NCBI GenBank assembly: GCA_003241055.1
Contig: QFOD01000008.1
Span: 124,001-188,000 of the forward strand
DNA length: 64,000 bases
Direction: 5' to 3'
Source: Roseateles depolymerans
GTDB lineage: Bacteria; Pseudomonadota; Gammaproteobacteria; Burkholderiales; Burkholderiaceae_C
Both the position numbers and the translations under genes were made by a program. Shown piece by piece: positions 1-7,237 of this stretch. The notes beneath the pieces were generated by a model. The model was not told the DNA's origin. It did not search any database and saw only the letters and a program-made list of their open reading frames with translations. Position 1 is the first letter of the stretch, and the number at the start of each line of letters is the position of its first letter.

Positions 1-549
1 ACCTGGCCCGACCTGCAGTACCACGTGCAGCCGCTGTCGCTGGACGCCTTCGGCGAGCCGCTGCACGCGTTCAACGCCTTCACGGCGAGCGTCTGCAACC
101 TCAACCCCACGAGCCGCGGCACGGTCAACATCACCTCGCCCGACGCCGCCGTGGCCCCGGCCATACGCCCCAACTACCTGAGCACCGACGAGGACCGCCA
201 GACCGCCGCGCAGAGCCTGCGCCTGACGCGCCGCATCGTGGAGCAGCCGGCGCTGACCCGCTTCAAGCCCGAGGAGGTGAAGCCGGGCCCGCAGTACCAG
301 AGCGACGAGGACCTGGCCCGCCTGGCGGGCGACATCGCCACGACGATCTTTCACCCCGTGGGCACCTGCAAGATGGGCCGCGCGGATGACGCGAGCGCGG
401 TGGTGGACTCGCGGCTGCGGGTGCGCGGCGTGCAGGGCCTGCGCGTGGCGGACGCGAGCGTGATGCCCACGATCACCAGTGGCAACACGAATTCGCCGAC
501 GCTGATGATTGCGGAGAAGTTGGCGGGGTGGTTGAGGGTGGAGGGGTGA
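1..549 (+). CDS. GMC family oxidoreductase, C-terminal part (5' end outside window)
   Basis: The reading frame is open from base 1, so only the last ~182 residues are visible. They match the C-terminal substrate/active-site domain of glucose-methanol-choline flavoenzymes (choline or alcohol dehydrogenase type). The motif FHPVGTCKMG carries the catalytic His, and GNTNSPTLMIAEKLA carries the second active-site position (Asn) and the end of the FAD fold. Family enzymes oxidise alcohols with FAD. The substrate cannot be told from this piece. The nominal start codon near base 25 is only an internal Val codon and should not be taken as a start. No terminator follows; the repeat element begins about 40 bases downstream. 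Confidence 0.9.
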   Translation, partial: TWPDLQYHVQPLSLDAFGEPLHAFNAFTASVCNLNPTSRGTVNITSPDAAVAPAIRPNYLSTDEDRQTAAQSLRLTRRIVEQPALTRFKPEEVKPGPQYQSDEDLARLAGDIATTIFHPVGTCKMGRADDASAVVDSRLRVRGVQGLRVADASVMPTITSGNTNSPTLMIAEKLAGWLRVEG

Positions 550-587
550 GGTCATTTCGCCGCTTCTTTGATTTGGCAAAGATCGGC

Positions 588-874
588 GTTTGAGTGAGGC
601 CCATGCGGGGATTTCGCCCCCGCAGGCGACCTACTTTCTGCCCCGCCAGAAAGTAGGCAAAGAGCGGCCCCTGCTCCGCCGCCCACCCGCTGCGCGGGCG
701 GGTTCCCTGCGATGCTCAAACGGCGAGGCCCGCGCCGAACTCGCGCCGTTCGCTTTGCTCACTCTGCTCAAACAGGCGGCGCGAAGTCCGCCCTTGAAGC
801 GTGCTGCGCACGCGCCTCGCCGTTCTGCGCTTCTCGGCGGCTCCAAGGGGGAAGCCCGAAACAGCCGACAGCCG
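588..874 (+). repeat. Structured ~280-bp intergenic repeat, copy A
   Basis: This non-coding stretch recurs in inverted orientation at 2169-2443. A 29-base block (656-684) is identical to the reverse complement of 2343-2371, and similarity extends over the whole element. It contains several hairpins also present in copy B: a 10-bp stem 630-639/648-657, a stem 686-690/694-698 and a stem 799-804/808-813. Just inside its inner end lies another small hairpin (880-885/894-899). Open frames crossing it have no recognisable protein and are best ignored. Similar sequences are, from memory, common between genes in Burkholderiales, but I know of no assigned function. Confidence 0.8.
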
Positions 875-1059
875 AAATGCCCGCCACTGCCGCGGCGGGA
901 AAACCTGGATGGCCAATTCAGTGATGCATCGTGACCATCTATGCTCGATCTATTTGTAACATCGCGCCGCCTTTGTTGGGAATTTAGCGGACCGTTAGCA
1001 CTGTGGCTGCAATAATAAATTGCTCCAAATAAAACACTTGAAACCAACCCCGCCACCTC
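875..1059. other. A/T-richer intergenic stretch without a gene
   Basis: Apart from the small GC hairpin at 880-899 this stretch has no reading frame with recognisable content and no transposase or integrase remnant. Its base composition is noticeably poorer in G/C than the flanking core genes and resembles the following cassette. If the attI-like site at its right edge is real, an integrase gene would be expected here on the minus strand. None is visible, so it has either been deleted or never belonged to this locus. Confidence 0.5.
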
Positions 1060-1119
1060 TGTTACACAGCACATCTGCTTGACAAGAGACGCGGGCTGTC
1101 GCCCCATAAAACGTTAGGC
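1060..1119 (+). promoter_or_regulatory. attI-like integron recombination site
   Basis: The segment ends in GTTAGGC (1113-1119), a perfect match to the core consensus GTTRRRY. The bases before it (GGGCTGTCGCCCC then ATAAAAC) resemble, from memory, the 3' end of the class 1 site attI1. TGTTACACAGCA at 1060-1071 resembles the attI1 direct-repeat element. No good RYYYAAC partner is found upstream, which argues against this being the attC of a preceding cassette. A TTGACA at 1079-1084 could be a -35 element, with CATAAA 20 bases on, but the spacing is long. Identification as attI is an inference from similarity. Confidence 0.5.
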
Positions 1120-2115
1120 CTCGCAATCTGTAGTCTGCGCTTGGTCAACCGAATAAATAACACTTGCCATACCGACATCAGAGAGATAGCCATATGTATT
1201 TTCAGGTTCTCATAGAAACCAATGAGAAGGTTGGCAAATCAGGGAAGAACAAGCAATACTTTGAGCTCGACAGGACCGACTTGGCAGAGGTTGAAGAGCG
1301 CGTCATTGAACCATTCCTCCGCGGGGAAGACTTTCAGTTTGATGGCTACTTCTTGACCAAATCAGAAGTGAAGCGAATCGTCATCAAAAAAACTGAAAAA
1401 ACTGCACAAGAACTCTCCCAGTACGAGAACGAACACATGCCGCCAGGCGTAATCATGTTTGTCTCACCCAAAGACATCGTTGACTATGACAAGTACACGA
1501 AGGACATCACCCAAGATGTCTTTGATCGCTTGAAAACGAAGGGGCCAAAGGCCAGCACAGTCAGTCCACACGCGCCCTTAACCAACCAAGCTGCCAAGCC
1601 TGCGGTTGATAGATCACGGGTGTTTATTGTTCATGGCCGCGACGACCTAGCCCAGGTTTCCGCCGCACGCTTCGTTGAGAAGCTCGGCCTCACCGCAGTA
1701 ATACTTCATGAACAGGTGAGCGCCGGCAAGACAATAATTGAGAAGATCGAACAGCATACGAACGTGGGCTTCGCCCTAGTTCTATACACGCCCTGCGACA
1801 CGGGGGGCTTGGCCGGAGAGGCGCCTAAGCCTCGCGCTCGCCAGAATGTCGTCTTCGAGCACGGATACCTCATAGCGAAACTTGGTCGCAGCAATGTGCG
1901 TGCGTTGGTCAAGTCCGGCGTCGAAGTCCCGAACGACATCAGCGGCGTTGTTTACGTTCCATTGGATGAACACGGCGCATGGCATCTTGCCGTTGCGAAA
2001 GAACTCCGCAACGCGTGCTATGACATCGACATGAACAAAGTTATCTAGCATCCCGCACGCCCAGGCCTAACCTGCATTCCACCGGACCGCCTCCGGCGGA
2101 CGGTGAATTCAAACG
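1114..2115 (+). mobile_element. Integron gene cassette carrying the TIR-like gene
   Basis: The unit runs from the T after the G of GTTAGGC (cut point G/TT) to the equivalent G of the downstream attC, 1002 bases. On excision the joined core would be GTTAGGC. This is the exact reverse complement of the inner core GCCTAAC at 2065-2071, as expected when cassette ends belong together. It holds one forward gene occupying most of its length with a short leader, the normal cassette layout. Base composition is clearly less GC-rich than the chromosome around it, which supports transfer. No integrase gene is within the window. Confidence 0.7.
1194..2048 (+). CDS. TIR-like domain protein (CBASS/Pycsar-type effector family), cassette-encoded
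   Basis: This is a 284-aa protein. Residues ~142-270 form the TIR-like nucleotide-binding domain found in Cap12/Pycsar effectors and many stand-alone proteins. It starts with RVFIVHGRDD and contains RQNVVFEHGYLIAKLGR, whose Glu222 is the likely NAD-cleaving residue. Residues 1-~115 are a separate charged domain I cannot name; a Pro/Ala-rich linker joins the two. Known relatives degrade NAD+ after a defence signal; that role here is inferred. No cyclase or STING-like partner lies nearby. The start at 1194 follows a GAGAGA purine stretch and is preferred over an upstream TTG at 1164. Codon use is much less GC-biased than in neighbours. Confidence 0.85.
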   Translation: MYFQVLIETNEKVGKSGKNKQYFELDRTDLAEVEERVIEPFLRGEDFQFDGYFLTKSEVKRIVIKKTEKTAQELSQYENEHMPPGVIMFVSPKDIVDYDKYTKDITQDVFDRLKTKGPKASTVSPHAPLTNQAAKPAVDRSRVFIVHGRDDLAQVSAARFVEKLGLTAVILHEQVSAGKTIIEKIEQHTNVGFALVLYTPCDTGGLAGEAPKPRARQNVVFEHGYLIAKLGRSNVRALVKSGVEVPNDISGVVYVPLDEHGAWHLAVAKELRNACYDIDMNKVI

Positions 2116-2121
2116 TTAATC
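2065..2121 (+). repeat. attC recombination site of the cassette
   Basis: The inner core GCCTAAC (2065-2071) matches RYYYAAC perfectly. The outer core GTTAATC (2115-2121) matches GTTRRRY with one mismatch, as happens when its last six bases come from the next sequence. Between them the arms pair imperfectly (ATTC-ACCG-CCGCC against GGCGG-CGGT-GAAT) with unpaired bases on one side only and a TCC loop. This is the extrahelical-base pattern recognised by integron integrases. At ~57 bp it is of the short attC class. Confidence 0.72.
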
Positions 2122-2123
2122 CG

Positions 2124-2165
2124 CAAAAGCAAATAGCCGGTCTGGCGACCGGCTATTTGCTTTTG
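2124..2165. terminator. Perfect 19-bp inverted repeat, probable bidirectional terminator
   Basis: The stem 2124-2142 is the exact reverse complement of 2147-2165 with a 4-base loop (TGGC). The stem ends in CAAAAGC/GCTTTTG, so either strand would give a GC-rich hairpin closing in a short T run. It sits two bases after the attC and just before repeat copy B. It could end transcription from the TIR gene or from the opposite side. Confidence 0.6.
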
Positions 2166-2168
2166 GGG

Positions 2169-2443
2169 CGTCGGCTGTTCCGGTCTTCCCCCTTGGAGCC
2201 GCCGAGAAGCGCAGCCCGGCAAGGCGCGTGCGTAGCACGCCTCAAGAACTGACTCGCGACGCTTGTTCGAGCCGAGCGTAGCGACGCGAGTTCGGCGCGG
2301 CCTTGTCGGGCGAGCATCGGAGGGAACCCCTCGCACAGCGAGGGGCGGCGGAGCAGGGGCCGCTCTTTGCCCACTTTCTGGCGGGACAGAAAGTGGGTCG
2401 CCCGCCGGGGCGAAATCCCGGCATGAGCCTCACGCACAAACCC
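2169..2443 (-). repeat. Structured ~280-bp intergenic repeat, copy B (inverted)
   Basis: This is the reverse-orientation partner of the element at 588-874. It keeps the same hairpins with altered bases: stem 2370-2379/2388-2397 (CCCACTTTCT with AGAAAGTGGG, against CCTACTTTCT with AGAAAGTAGG in copy A), stem 2327-2334/2338-2345, and stem 2226-2231/2235-2240. The paired changes keep the stems intact, so structure rather than coding is conserved. The radical SAM gene begins ~50 bases beyond its outer end; 2444-2493 holds nothing else recognisable. Confidence 0.8.
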
Positions 2444-2493
2444 AACTCCACCCAAACAACAAGAACAAACACGGCCCGCGACAATCGGGCCCC

Positions 2494-4425
2494 ATGTCCA
2501 ACGCTTCCCCCCGCGTCCTCGCCGTCATCCCCCCGATGACGCAGCTGAACACGCCCTACCCCTCCACCGCCTACCTCACCGGCTTCCTGCGCGCCCAGCA
2601 GATCGACGCCCGCCAGGTGGACCTGGCGCTGGCGCTGGTGCTGGAGCTGTTCGCGCCCGCGGGGCTCAGGCAGTTGCGGGACGTCGTGCAGGCGCTGCCG
2701 GCCGCGCGGCGCACGCCGCAGACCGCGTGGTTTGACGAGGCCTTCGACACCATCCTCGCGGTCACGCCGCGCACGCTGGCCTTTCTGCAGGGGCGCGACC
2801 CGACGCTCGCGCACCGCATCAACACCCGCGCCTTCCTGCCCGAGGGCGCTCGCTTTGCGGTGCTGGACCATTACGTGGACGCCGAGGAAGGCGAAGACCC
2901 TCTCGCCTGGGCCTTTGGCGCCCTGGGCCTGCAGGACCGCGCGCGCCACCTGGCCACGCTGTTCCTGAACGACCTGGCCGACGTGCTGCGCGACGCGGTG
3001 GATGAGCGCTTCGAGTTCGTGCGCTATGCCGAGAAGCTGGCCGCCGCGCAGGCGCATTTCGACCCGCTGGCCCAGGCGCTGGCCGCCCCGCCCCACCTCA
3101 TCGACGCGACGCTGCAGCGGCTGACGCGGGAGGCGCTGGCGCAGCACGAGCCGGACGTGGTGCTGCTGTCCGTGCCCTTCCCGGGCTCGGTGTACGCGGC
3201 GCTGCGCATCGCGCAGGCGATCAAGGCTGAGCGGCCCGGCGTGGTCATCGTGCTGGGCGGCGGCTATGTGAACACCGAGCTGCGCGAGCTGGCCGAGCCG
3301 CGGCTGTTTGACTTCGTGGACTATGTGACGCTGGATGCCGGCGAGCGCCCGCTGCTGGCGCTGCTGGAGCATGTGGCGGGCAGGCGCTCCAAGACGCGCC
3401 TCGTGCGCACCTTCTGGCGCGATGGCACTGAGGTCCGGTATACCAACTTCGTCGAGCCCGACGTGCCCTTCGAGGCCGTGGGCACGCCCACCTGGGACGG
3501 GCTGCCGCTGAACCGCTACCTGTCGCTGCTGGACATGCTCAACCCCATGAACCGGCTGTGGAGCGACGGGCGCTGGAACAAGCTGACCGTGGCGCATGGC
3601 TGCTACTGGAAGAAATGCAGCTTCTGCGACGTGAGCCTGGACTACATCTCGCGCTACGAGGCCGCGTCCGCCGAGGTGCTGGTGGACCGCATCGAGGCCA
3701 TCGTGGCCGAGACCGGCCAGACCGGCTTTCATTTCGTGGACGAGGCCGCGCCGCCCAAGGTGCTGAAGGCGCTGGCCGAGGAGCTGTTGAGGCGCGGCGT
3801 GGCCATCAGCTGGTGGGGCAATATCCGCTTCGAGAAGACCTTCACGCCCGAGCTGTGCCAGCTGCTGGCCGACAGCGGCTGCATCGCGGTGTCGGGCGGG
3901 CTGGAGGTGGCGAGCGACCGGCTGCTGCAGCTGATGAAGAAGGGCGTGTCGGTGGACCAGGTGGCCCGCGTGACCAAGGCGTTTGCCGATGCCGGCGTGC
4001 TGGTCCATGCCTACCTGATGTACGGCTTCCCCACGCAGACCACGCAGGACACGGTGGACGCGCTGGAATACGTGCGCCAGCTGTTCGAGCACGGCTGCAT
4101 CCACAGCGGCTTCTTCCACCGCTTTGCCTGCACCGTGCACTCGCCGGTGGGCATGAACCCGGCCGAGTACGGCGTCACGCTGCAGCCGCTGCCGCCCGGG
4201 CGCTTTGCGAAGAACGATGTCGCCTTCATCGACCCCACGCCCACCGACCACGAGGGCCTGGGCCAGGGGCTGAAGAAGGGCCTCTACAACTTCATGCACG
4301 GCATCGGCCTGGACAGCGACATCCGCAGCTGGTTCCCGGTGCGCGTGCCCAAGACCACGGTGCCGCGGCGCTTCGTGGAGCAGGCACTGGCAAGCCCGGA
4401 TCGCCAGCAGCGCTGCCGCGCCTGA
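2494..4425 (+). CDS. B12-binding-type radical SAM protein
   Basis: This is a 643-aa protein with an N-terminal cobalamin-binding-like Rossmann half (LLSVPFPGSVYAALRIAQAI, then VIVLGGGYVNTEL, residues ~215-270) and a C-terminal radical SAM core. The cluster-binding motif is CYWKKCSFC, i.e. CX4CX2C rather than the usual CX3CX2C. It is followed by GFHFVDEAAPPK and the GGLE motif (SGGLEVAS). Such enzymes make 5'-deoxyadenosyl radicals; the substrate is unknown. The start at 2494 (MSNASPRVLAVIPP) is chosen because codons upstream run into the repeat element and encode nothing plausible. No obvious ribosome binding site precedes it. It stands alone on this strand with a cyclophilin gene 37 bases downstream. 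Confidence 0.85.
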   Translation: MSNASPRVLAVIPPMTQLNTPYPSTAYLTGFLRAQQIDARQVDLALALVLELFAPAGLRQLRDVVQALPAARRTPQTAWFDEAFDTILAVTPRTLAFLQGRDPTLAHRINTRAFLPEGARFAVLDHYVDAEEGEDPLAWAFGALGLQDRARHLATLFLNDLADVLRDAVDERFEFVRYAEKLAAAQAHFDPLAQALAAPPHLIDATLQRLTREALAQHEPDVVLLSVPFPGSVYAALRIAQAIKAERPGVVIVLGGGYVNTELRELAEPRLFDFVDYVTLDAGERPLLALLEHVAGRRSKTRLVRTFWRDGTEVRYTNFVEPDVPFEAVGTPTWDGLPLNRYLSLLDMLNPMNRLWSDGRWNKLTVAHGCYWKKCSFCDVSLDYISRYEAASAEVLVDRIEAIVAETGQTGFHFVDEAAPPKVLKALAEELLRRGVAISWWGNIRFEKTFTPELCQLLADSGCIAVSGGLEVASDRLLQLMKKGVSVDQVARVTKAFADAGVLVHAYLMYGFPTQTTQDTVDALEYVRQLFEHGCIHSGFFHRFACTVHSPVGMNPAEYGVTLQPLPPGRFAKNDVAFIDPTPTDHEGLGQGLKKGLYNFMHGIGLDSDIRSWFPVRVPKTTVPRRFVEQALASPDRQQRCRA

Positions 4426-4462
4426 CACTGCGCCCTCCCGCCACACCGCCGCCGCCATCCGC

Positions 4463-5053
4463 ATGCAACGCCGCCACCTGCTCTCCCTTGCCGCCCTGCC
4501 GCTGGTCGCCCACGCGGCACCTGCCGCACCCGCTGTCGTGCGCACTCGCGTGGACACGCCGCTGGGGCCCTTCGTCATCGAGGTGAACCCGGCCGTCGCG
4601 CCCATCACGGTGGCCAACTACCTGGCCTATGTGGACCGCGGGCTGCTGAAGCACCCGTCGGTCTACCGCATCGTCACGCTGGCCAACCAGACGCCGGACA
4701 CGCCCCACAAGATCGAGGTGGTGCAGTGGGGACTGAACCTGCCGGACGAGGCGAAGCCGCTGCTGCCGGCCATCGCGCACGAGACCACGCAGCAGACCGG
4801 CCTGCGCCACCGCGACGGCACGGTGTCCATGGCGCGCAACCAGCCGGGCACGGCCACGGCGGAGTTCTTCATCTGCGTGGGCGAGCAGCCGGCGCTGGAT
4901 TTCGGCGGCGGCCGCAACCCCGACGGCCAGGGCTTCGCCGCCTTCGGTCAGGTGGTGCAGGGCATGGAGGTGGTGCGGGCGCTGCATGCGCGCGGCGGCG
5001 CCGAGCAGTGGCTGAAGACGCCTATCGCCCTGGGTGGCGTGACCCGCGTGTGA
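4463..5053 (+). CDS. Peptidyl-prolyl cis-trans isomerase, cyclophilin type, exported
   Basis: This is a 196-aa protein with an N-terminal signal peptide (MQRRHLLSLAALPLVAHAAP). The cyclophilin fold follows: TPLGPFVIEVNPAVAPITVANYLAYVD, the substrate-loop region GTVSMAR and the core strand AEFFICVGEQPALDF, then FGQVVQGMEVV. It should catalyse prolyl isomerisation of periplasmic proteins. Some family active-site residues look altered (the usual F-H-R-V segment reads YRIVTLANQ), so the activity may be divergent. Its TGA is directly abutted by the stop codon of the convergent histidine kinase gene. Confidence 0.85.
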   Translation: MQRRHLLSLAALPLVAHAAPAAPAVVRTRVDTPLGPFVIEVNPAVAPITVANYLAYVDRGLLKHPSVYRIVTLANQTPDTPHKIEVVQWGLNLPDEAKPLLPAIAHETTQQTGLRHRDGTVSMARNQPGTATAEFFICVGEQPALDFGGGRNPDGQGFAAFGQVVQGMEVVRALHARGGAEQWLKTPIALGGVTRV

Positions 5054-6445
5054 TCAGGCCGCGGCGGGCAGCGGCGGCGCGGGCGGCAGGCTGAGCCGCG
5101 CGCGCAGACCCGGGCCCTCGCGGGCGTCCAGCAGCTCCAGCCGGCCGCCATGCCGGGCTGCGATGTCGGACGCGATCGCCAGGCCCAGGCCCGAGCCATT
5201 GCCCGAGGCCTGGTTGCCGCGCCGGAAGCGCTGCAGCGCCGCGGGGCGGTCGGCGGGCGCAATGCCCGGGCCGTTGTCCTCCACCTCGATCCAGCTGCTG
5301 TGCTCGTCATGCCCGCAGCGCACGGTGATGCGGGCCCTGGGGCCGGCGTAGTTCACCGCGTTGTGGATCAGGTTCTCCAGCAGCTCGCGCAGCAGAAACG
5401 CATGGCCCAGCGCCGGGGCGTCGACCAGCTCGAAGCCCAGATCCACGCCCACCGGCAGCGCGCGGTGCGCCCAGTCCTGGCCGCTCTCGGTGGCGATCTC
5501 GCGCAGGTCCACCCGCTGGCCCACCTCGACGCTGCGGTCCTCGGCGCGGGCCAGCGACAGCAGCTGCTGGGCCAGGCGGGCGCTGCGCTGCACCCGCTGG
5601 CGCAGCCGCTCCAGCACCGGGTCCATGCGGACGTCGTGCGGCTCCAGCATGGCCAGCTCGATCTCGGTCTGCAGCGAGGTCAGCGGCGTGCGCAGCTGGT
5701 GCGCCGCATCGGCCAGGAACTCGCGCTGCGCCTCGGCCGCCCGCGCCAGCCGCTCAAAGAGGCGGTTGAACGCCGCCTGCAGCGGCACCAGCTCGCGCGG
5801 CAGCGGCGCGCTCAGCGGCGTCAGGCGATGCAGGTCGCGATGCTCCAGCTCGGCGCTGAGATCGGTCAGCGGCGTGAGGCCGCGGCGCGTCGCCCACCAG
5901 CCGGCCAGGCCCAGCAGCAAGGCGAGCATCAGGCCGTTGAGCGCCACCACGCCGCCGATCTCGCTCTGCAGCGCGTCGCGCTTGTGCAGCGTCTCGGCCA
6001 CCAGCACCTGGCAGGGGTTGGTGCCGCAGTCCACGCCCAGCTGCACCAGGCGCAGCTCGCGCTCGCGCAGGCGCACGTTGGAATAGCGCGTCACGCCGGC
6101 CTGCTGCGCGCGCGGGCGGGGCTGCAGGTCCACCAGCCCGGCGTCGCCCTGCAAGACCTGGCCCTGCGTGCCCAGCACGGCGTAGAACACGTCGTCCTGG
6201 CGGTCGAAGCGCAGGGCCCGGTCCATCGTGGCGCTGATCTCGATGCGCGGCTCGTCGCCACGGGTGTCGAGCTGGCCGGCCAGCGTCAGGGCCGTGTCCT
6301 CCAGGCCCTCGTCCAGCCAGCTCTGCGCGCTGCGCTGCACCTGGGTGTAGAGCGCCACGCCCAGCAGCGGCAGGGCCGCCAGCACCGGCAGCATCAACCA
6401 GAAGAACAGCCGGCGCTGCAGGCTGGAGCGAGGCCCCTGCGTCAT
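5054..6445 (-). CDS. Sensor histidine kinase of a TctE/QseC-type two-component system
   Basis: This is a 463-aa protein. It has a transmembrane segment near residues 12-32, a periplasmic two-component-sensor N-terminal domain (DTALTLAGQLDTRG...), a second membrane segment (VALNGLMLALLLGLAGWW) and a HAMP-like linker. The H-box is FLADAAHQLRTPLTSL, the N-box ELLENLIHNAVNYA, and the G-boxes VEDNGPGIAP and GSGLGLAI. It autophosphorylates on the H-box His and passes phosphate to the response regulator encoded just upstream. Start and stop codons overlap (ATGA), so the two are translationally coupled. The signal is unknown; TctE relatives sense tricarboxylates. Confidence 0.93.
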   Translation of the reverse strand: MTQGPRSSLQRRLFFWLMLPVLAALPLLGVALYTQVQRSAQSWLDEGLEDTALTLAGQLDTRGDEPRIEISATMDRALRFDRQDDVFYAVLGTQGQVLQGDAGLVDLQPRPRAQQAGVTRYSNVRLRERELRLVQLGVDCGTNPCQVLVAETLHKRDALQSEIGGVVALNGLMLALLLGLAGWWATRRGLTPLTDLSAELEHRDLHRLTPLSAPLPRELVPLQAAFNRLFERLARAAEAQREFLADAAHQLRTPLTSLQTEIELAMLEPHDVRMDPVLERLRQRVQRSARLAQQLLSLARAEDRSVEVGQRVDLREIATESGQDWAHRALPVGVDLGFELVDAPALGHAFLLRELLENLIHNAVNYAGPRARITVRCGHDEHSSWIEVEDNGPGIAPADRPAALQRFRRGNQASGNGSGLGLAIASDIAARHGGRLELLDAREGPGLRARLSLPPAPPLPAAA

Positions 6446-7119
6446 GCGCTCAGCGGAATTTCCTCGAGCAGGTAGCCCAGGCCGCGCACGGTGCGCAGCT
6501 GCACGCCGCCCGGCTCGATCTTGGCGCGCAGGCGCGAGAGGCAGACCTCGATCGCGTTGTCGCTGACGCCCTGGTCCCAGGCATTGCTGGCCAGCGCGAT
6601 GTGCTCCTTGGGCACGACCTTGCCGGCACGCGCCATCAGGAAGCCCAGCACGTCCCATTCGCGGGCCGACAACGCCAACGGCTCTTCGTCGATGTAGGCG
6701 CGGCGCGCCTCCTGGTCGATGCGCAGGCGCGCCAGCTGCAGGTGGTTGCTGGTGCGGGCCTGGCTGCGGCGCACCAACGCACGCGCGCGGGCCACCAGCT
6801 CGGTCAGGGCAAAGGGCTTGACGAGATAGTCATCCGCGCCGCCCTCCAGGCCGCGAACGCGGTCTTCCACCGCATCACGGGCGGTGAGGATGAGCACCGG
6901 CACGGGCAGGCCTTCGCCGCGCACGCGGCGCAGGGTCTCAAAGCCGTCGATGCCGGCCAGACCGATGTCCAGGATGAGGAGGTCGTAGGCGTCTTCACGC
7001 AGCGAGCGGGGCACCGGCTCGCCGCGCGCGCTGCAGTCCACCACCCAGCCCTGCGAGCGCAGGGCGCGGGCCGTGGTTTCGACCAGTTGTTCATCGTCTT
7101 CGACGAGCAGGATTCGCAT
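6442..7119 (-). CDS. OmpR/PhoB-family response regulator (TctD/QseB type)
   Basis: This is a 225-aa regulator. The receiver domain (residues 1-~115) starts MRILLVEDDEQ, with phospho-acceptor Asp in LLILDIGLAGIDG, the switch Thr in ILTARDA and Lys in YLVKPF. The winged-helix DNA-binding domain (~125-220) includes LSAREWDVLGFLMARAGKVV and TVRGLGYLLE. It forms an operon with the kinase gene that follows by ATGA overlap. The start at 7119 is chosen because the receiver domain begins there. Upstream, the 118-bp gap to the divergent hydrolase gene has related elements CTGTCGCCGCATGAC and CTGTCGGCATGAC that might be binding sites; this is unproven. Confidence 0.93.
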   Translation of the reverse strand: MRILLVEDDEQLVETTARALRSQGWVVDCSARGEPVPRSLREDAYDLLILDIGLAGIDGFETLRRVRGEGLPVPVLILTARDAVEDRVRGLEGGADDYLVKPFALTELVARARALVRRSQARTSNHLQLARLRIDQEARRAYIDEEPLALSAREWDVLGFLMARAGKVVPKEHIALASNAWDQGVSDNAIEVCLSRLRAKIEPGGVQLRTVRGLGYLLEEIPLSA

Positions 7120-7237
7120 GGCGACAAAAGTATGGCTTGGACTCGGCGCAGCGGCTGACAACGGGCTGTCGCCGCATGACAGCTGCCGGCAAGCCCGGGG
7201 TCATGCCCATGACGGCGGCGCTTTCGACACTGTCGGC

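Noticed and set aside
590..1107. Reading frames on both strands across repeat copy A
   Set aside because: The repeat conserves paired stems rather than codons, and the same frames are not kept in copy B.
875..1113. Remnant of an integron integrase gene
   Set aside because: No tyrosine-recombinase motif could be found in any frame.
1042..1119. A full attC of a preceding cassette ending at GTTAGGC
   Set aside because: The candidate inner core near 1042-1048 does not fit RYYYAAC, and the arms do not pair. An attI-like site explains the sequence better.
588..2443. Composite transposon bounded by the inverted repeats
   Set aside because: No transposase gene, no target-site duplication visible by eye, and the repeats look like a dispersed structured element, not IS ends.
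2242..4617. Long minus-strand frame antisense to the radical SAM gene
   Set aside because: It runs from the repeat through the whole sense gene, is rich in His/Arg/Gly and matches no family.
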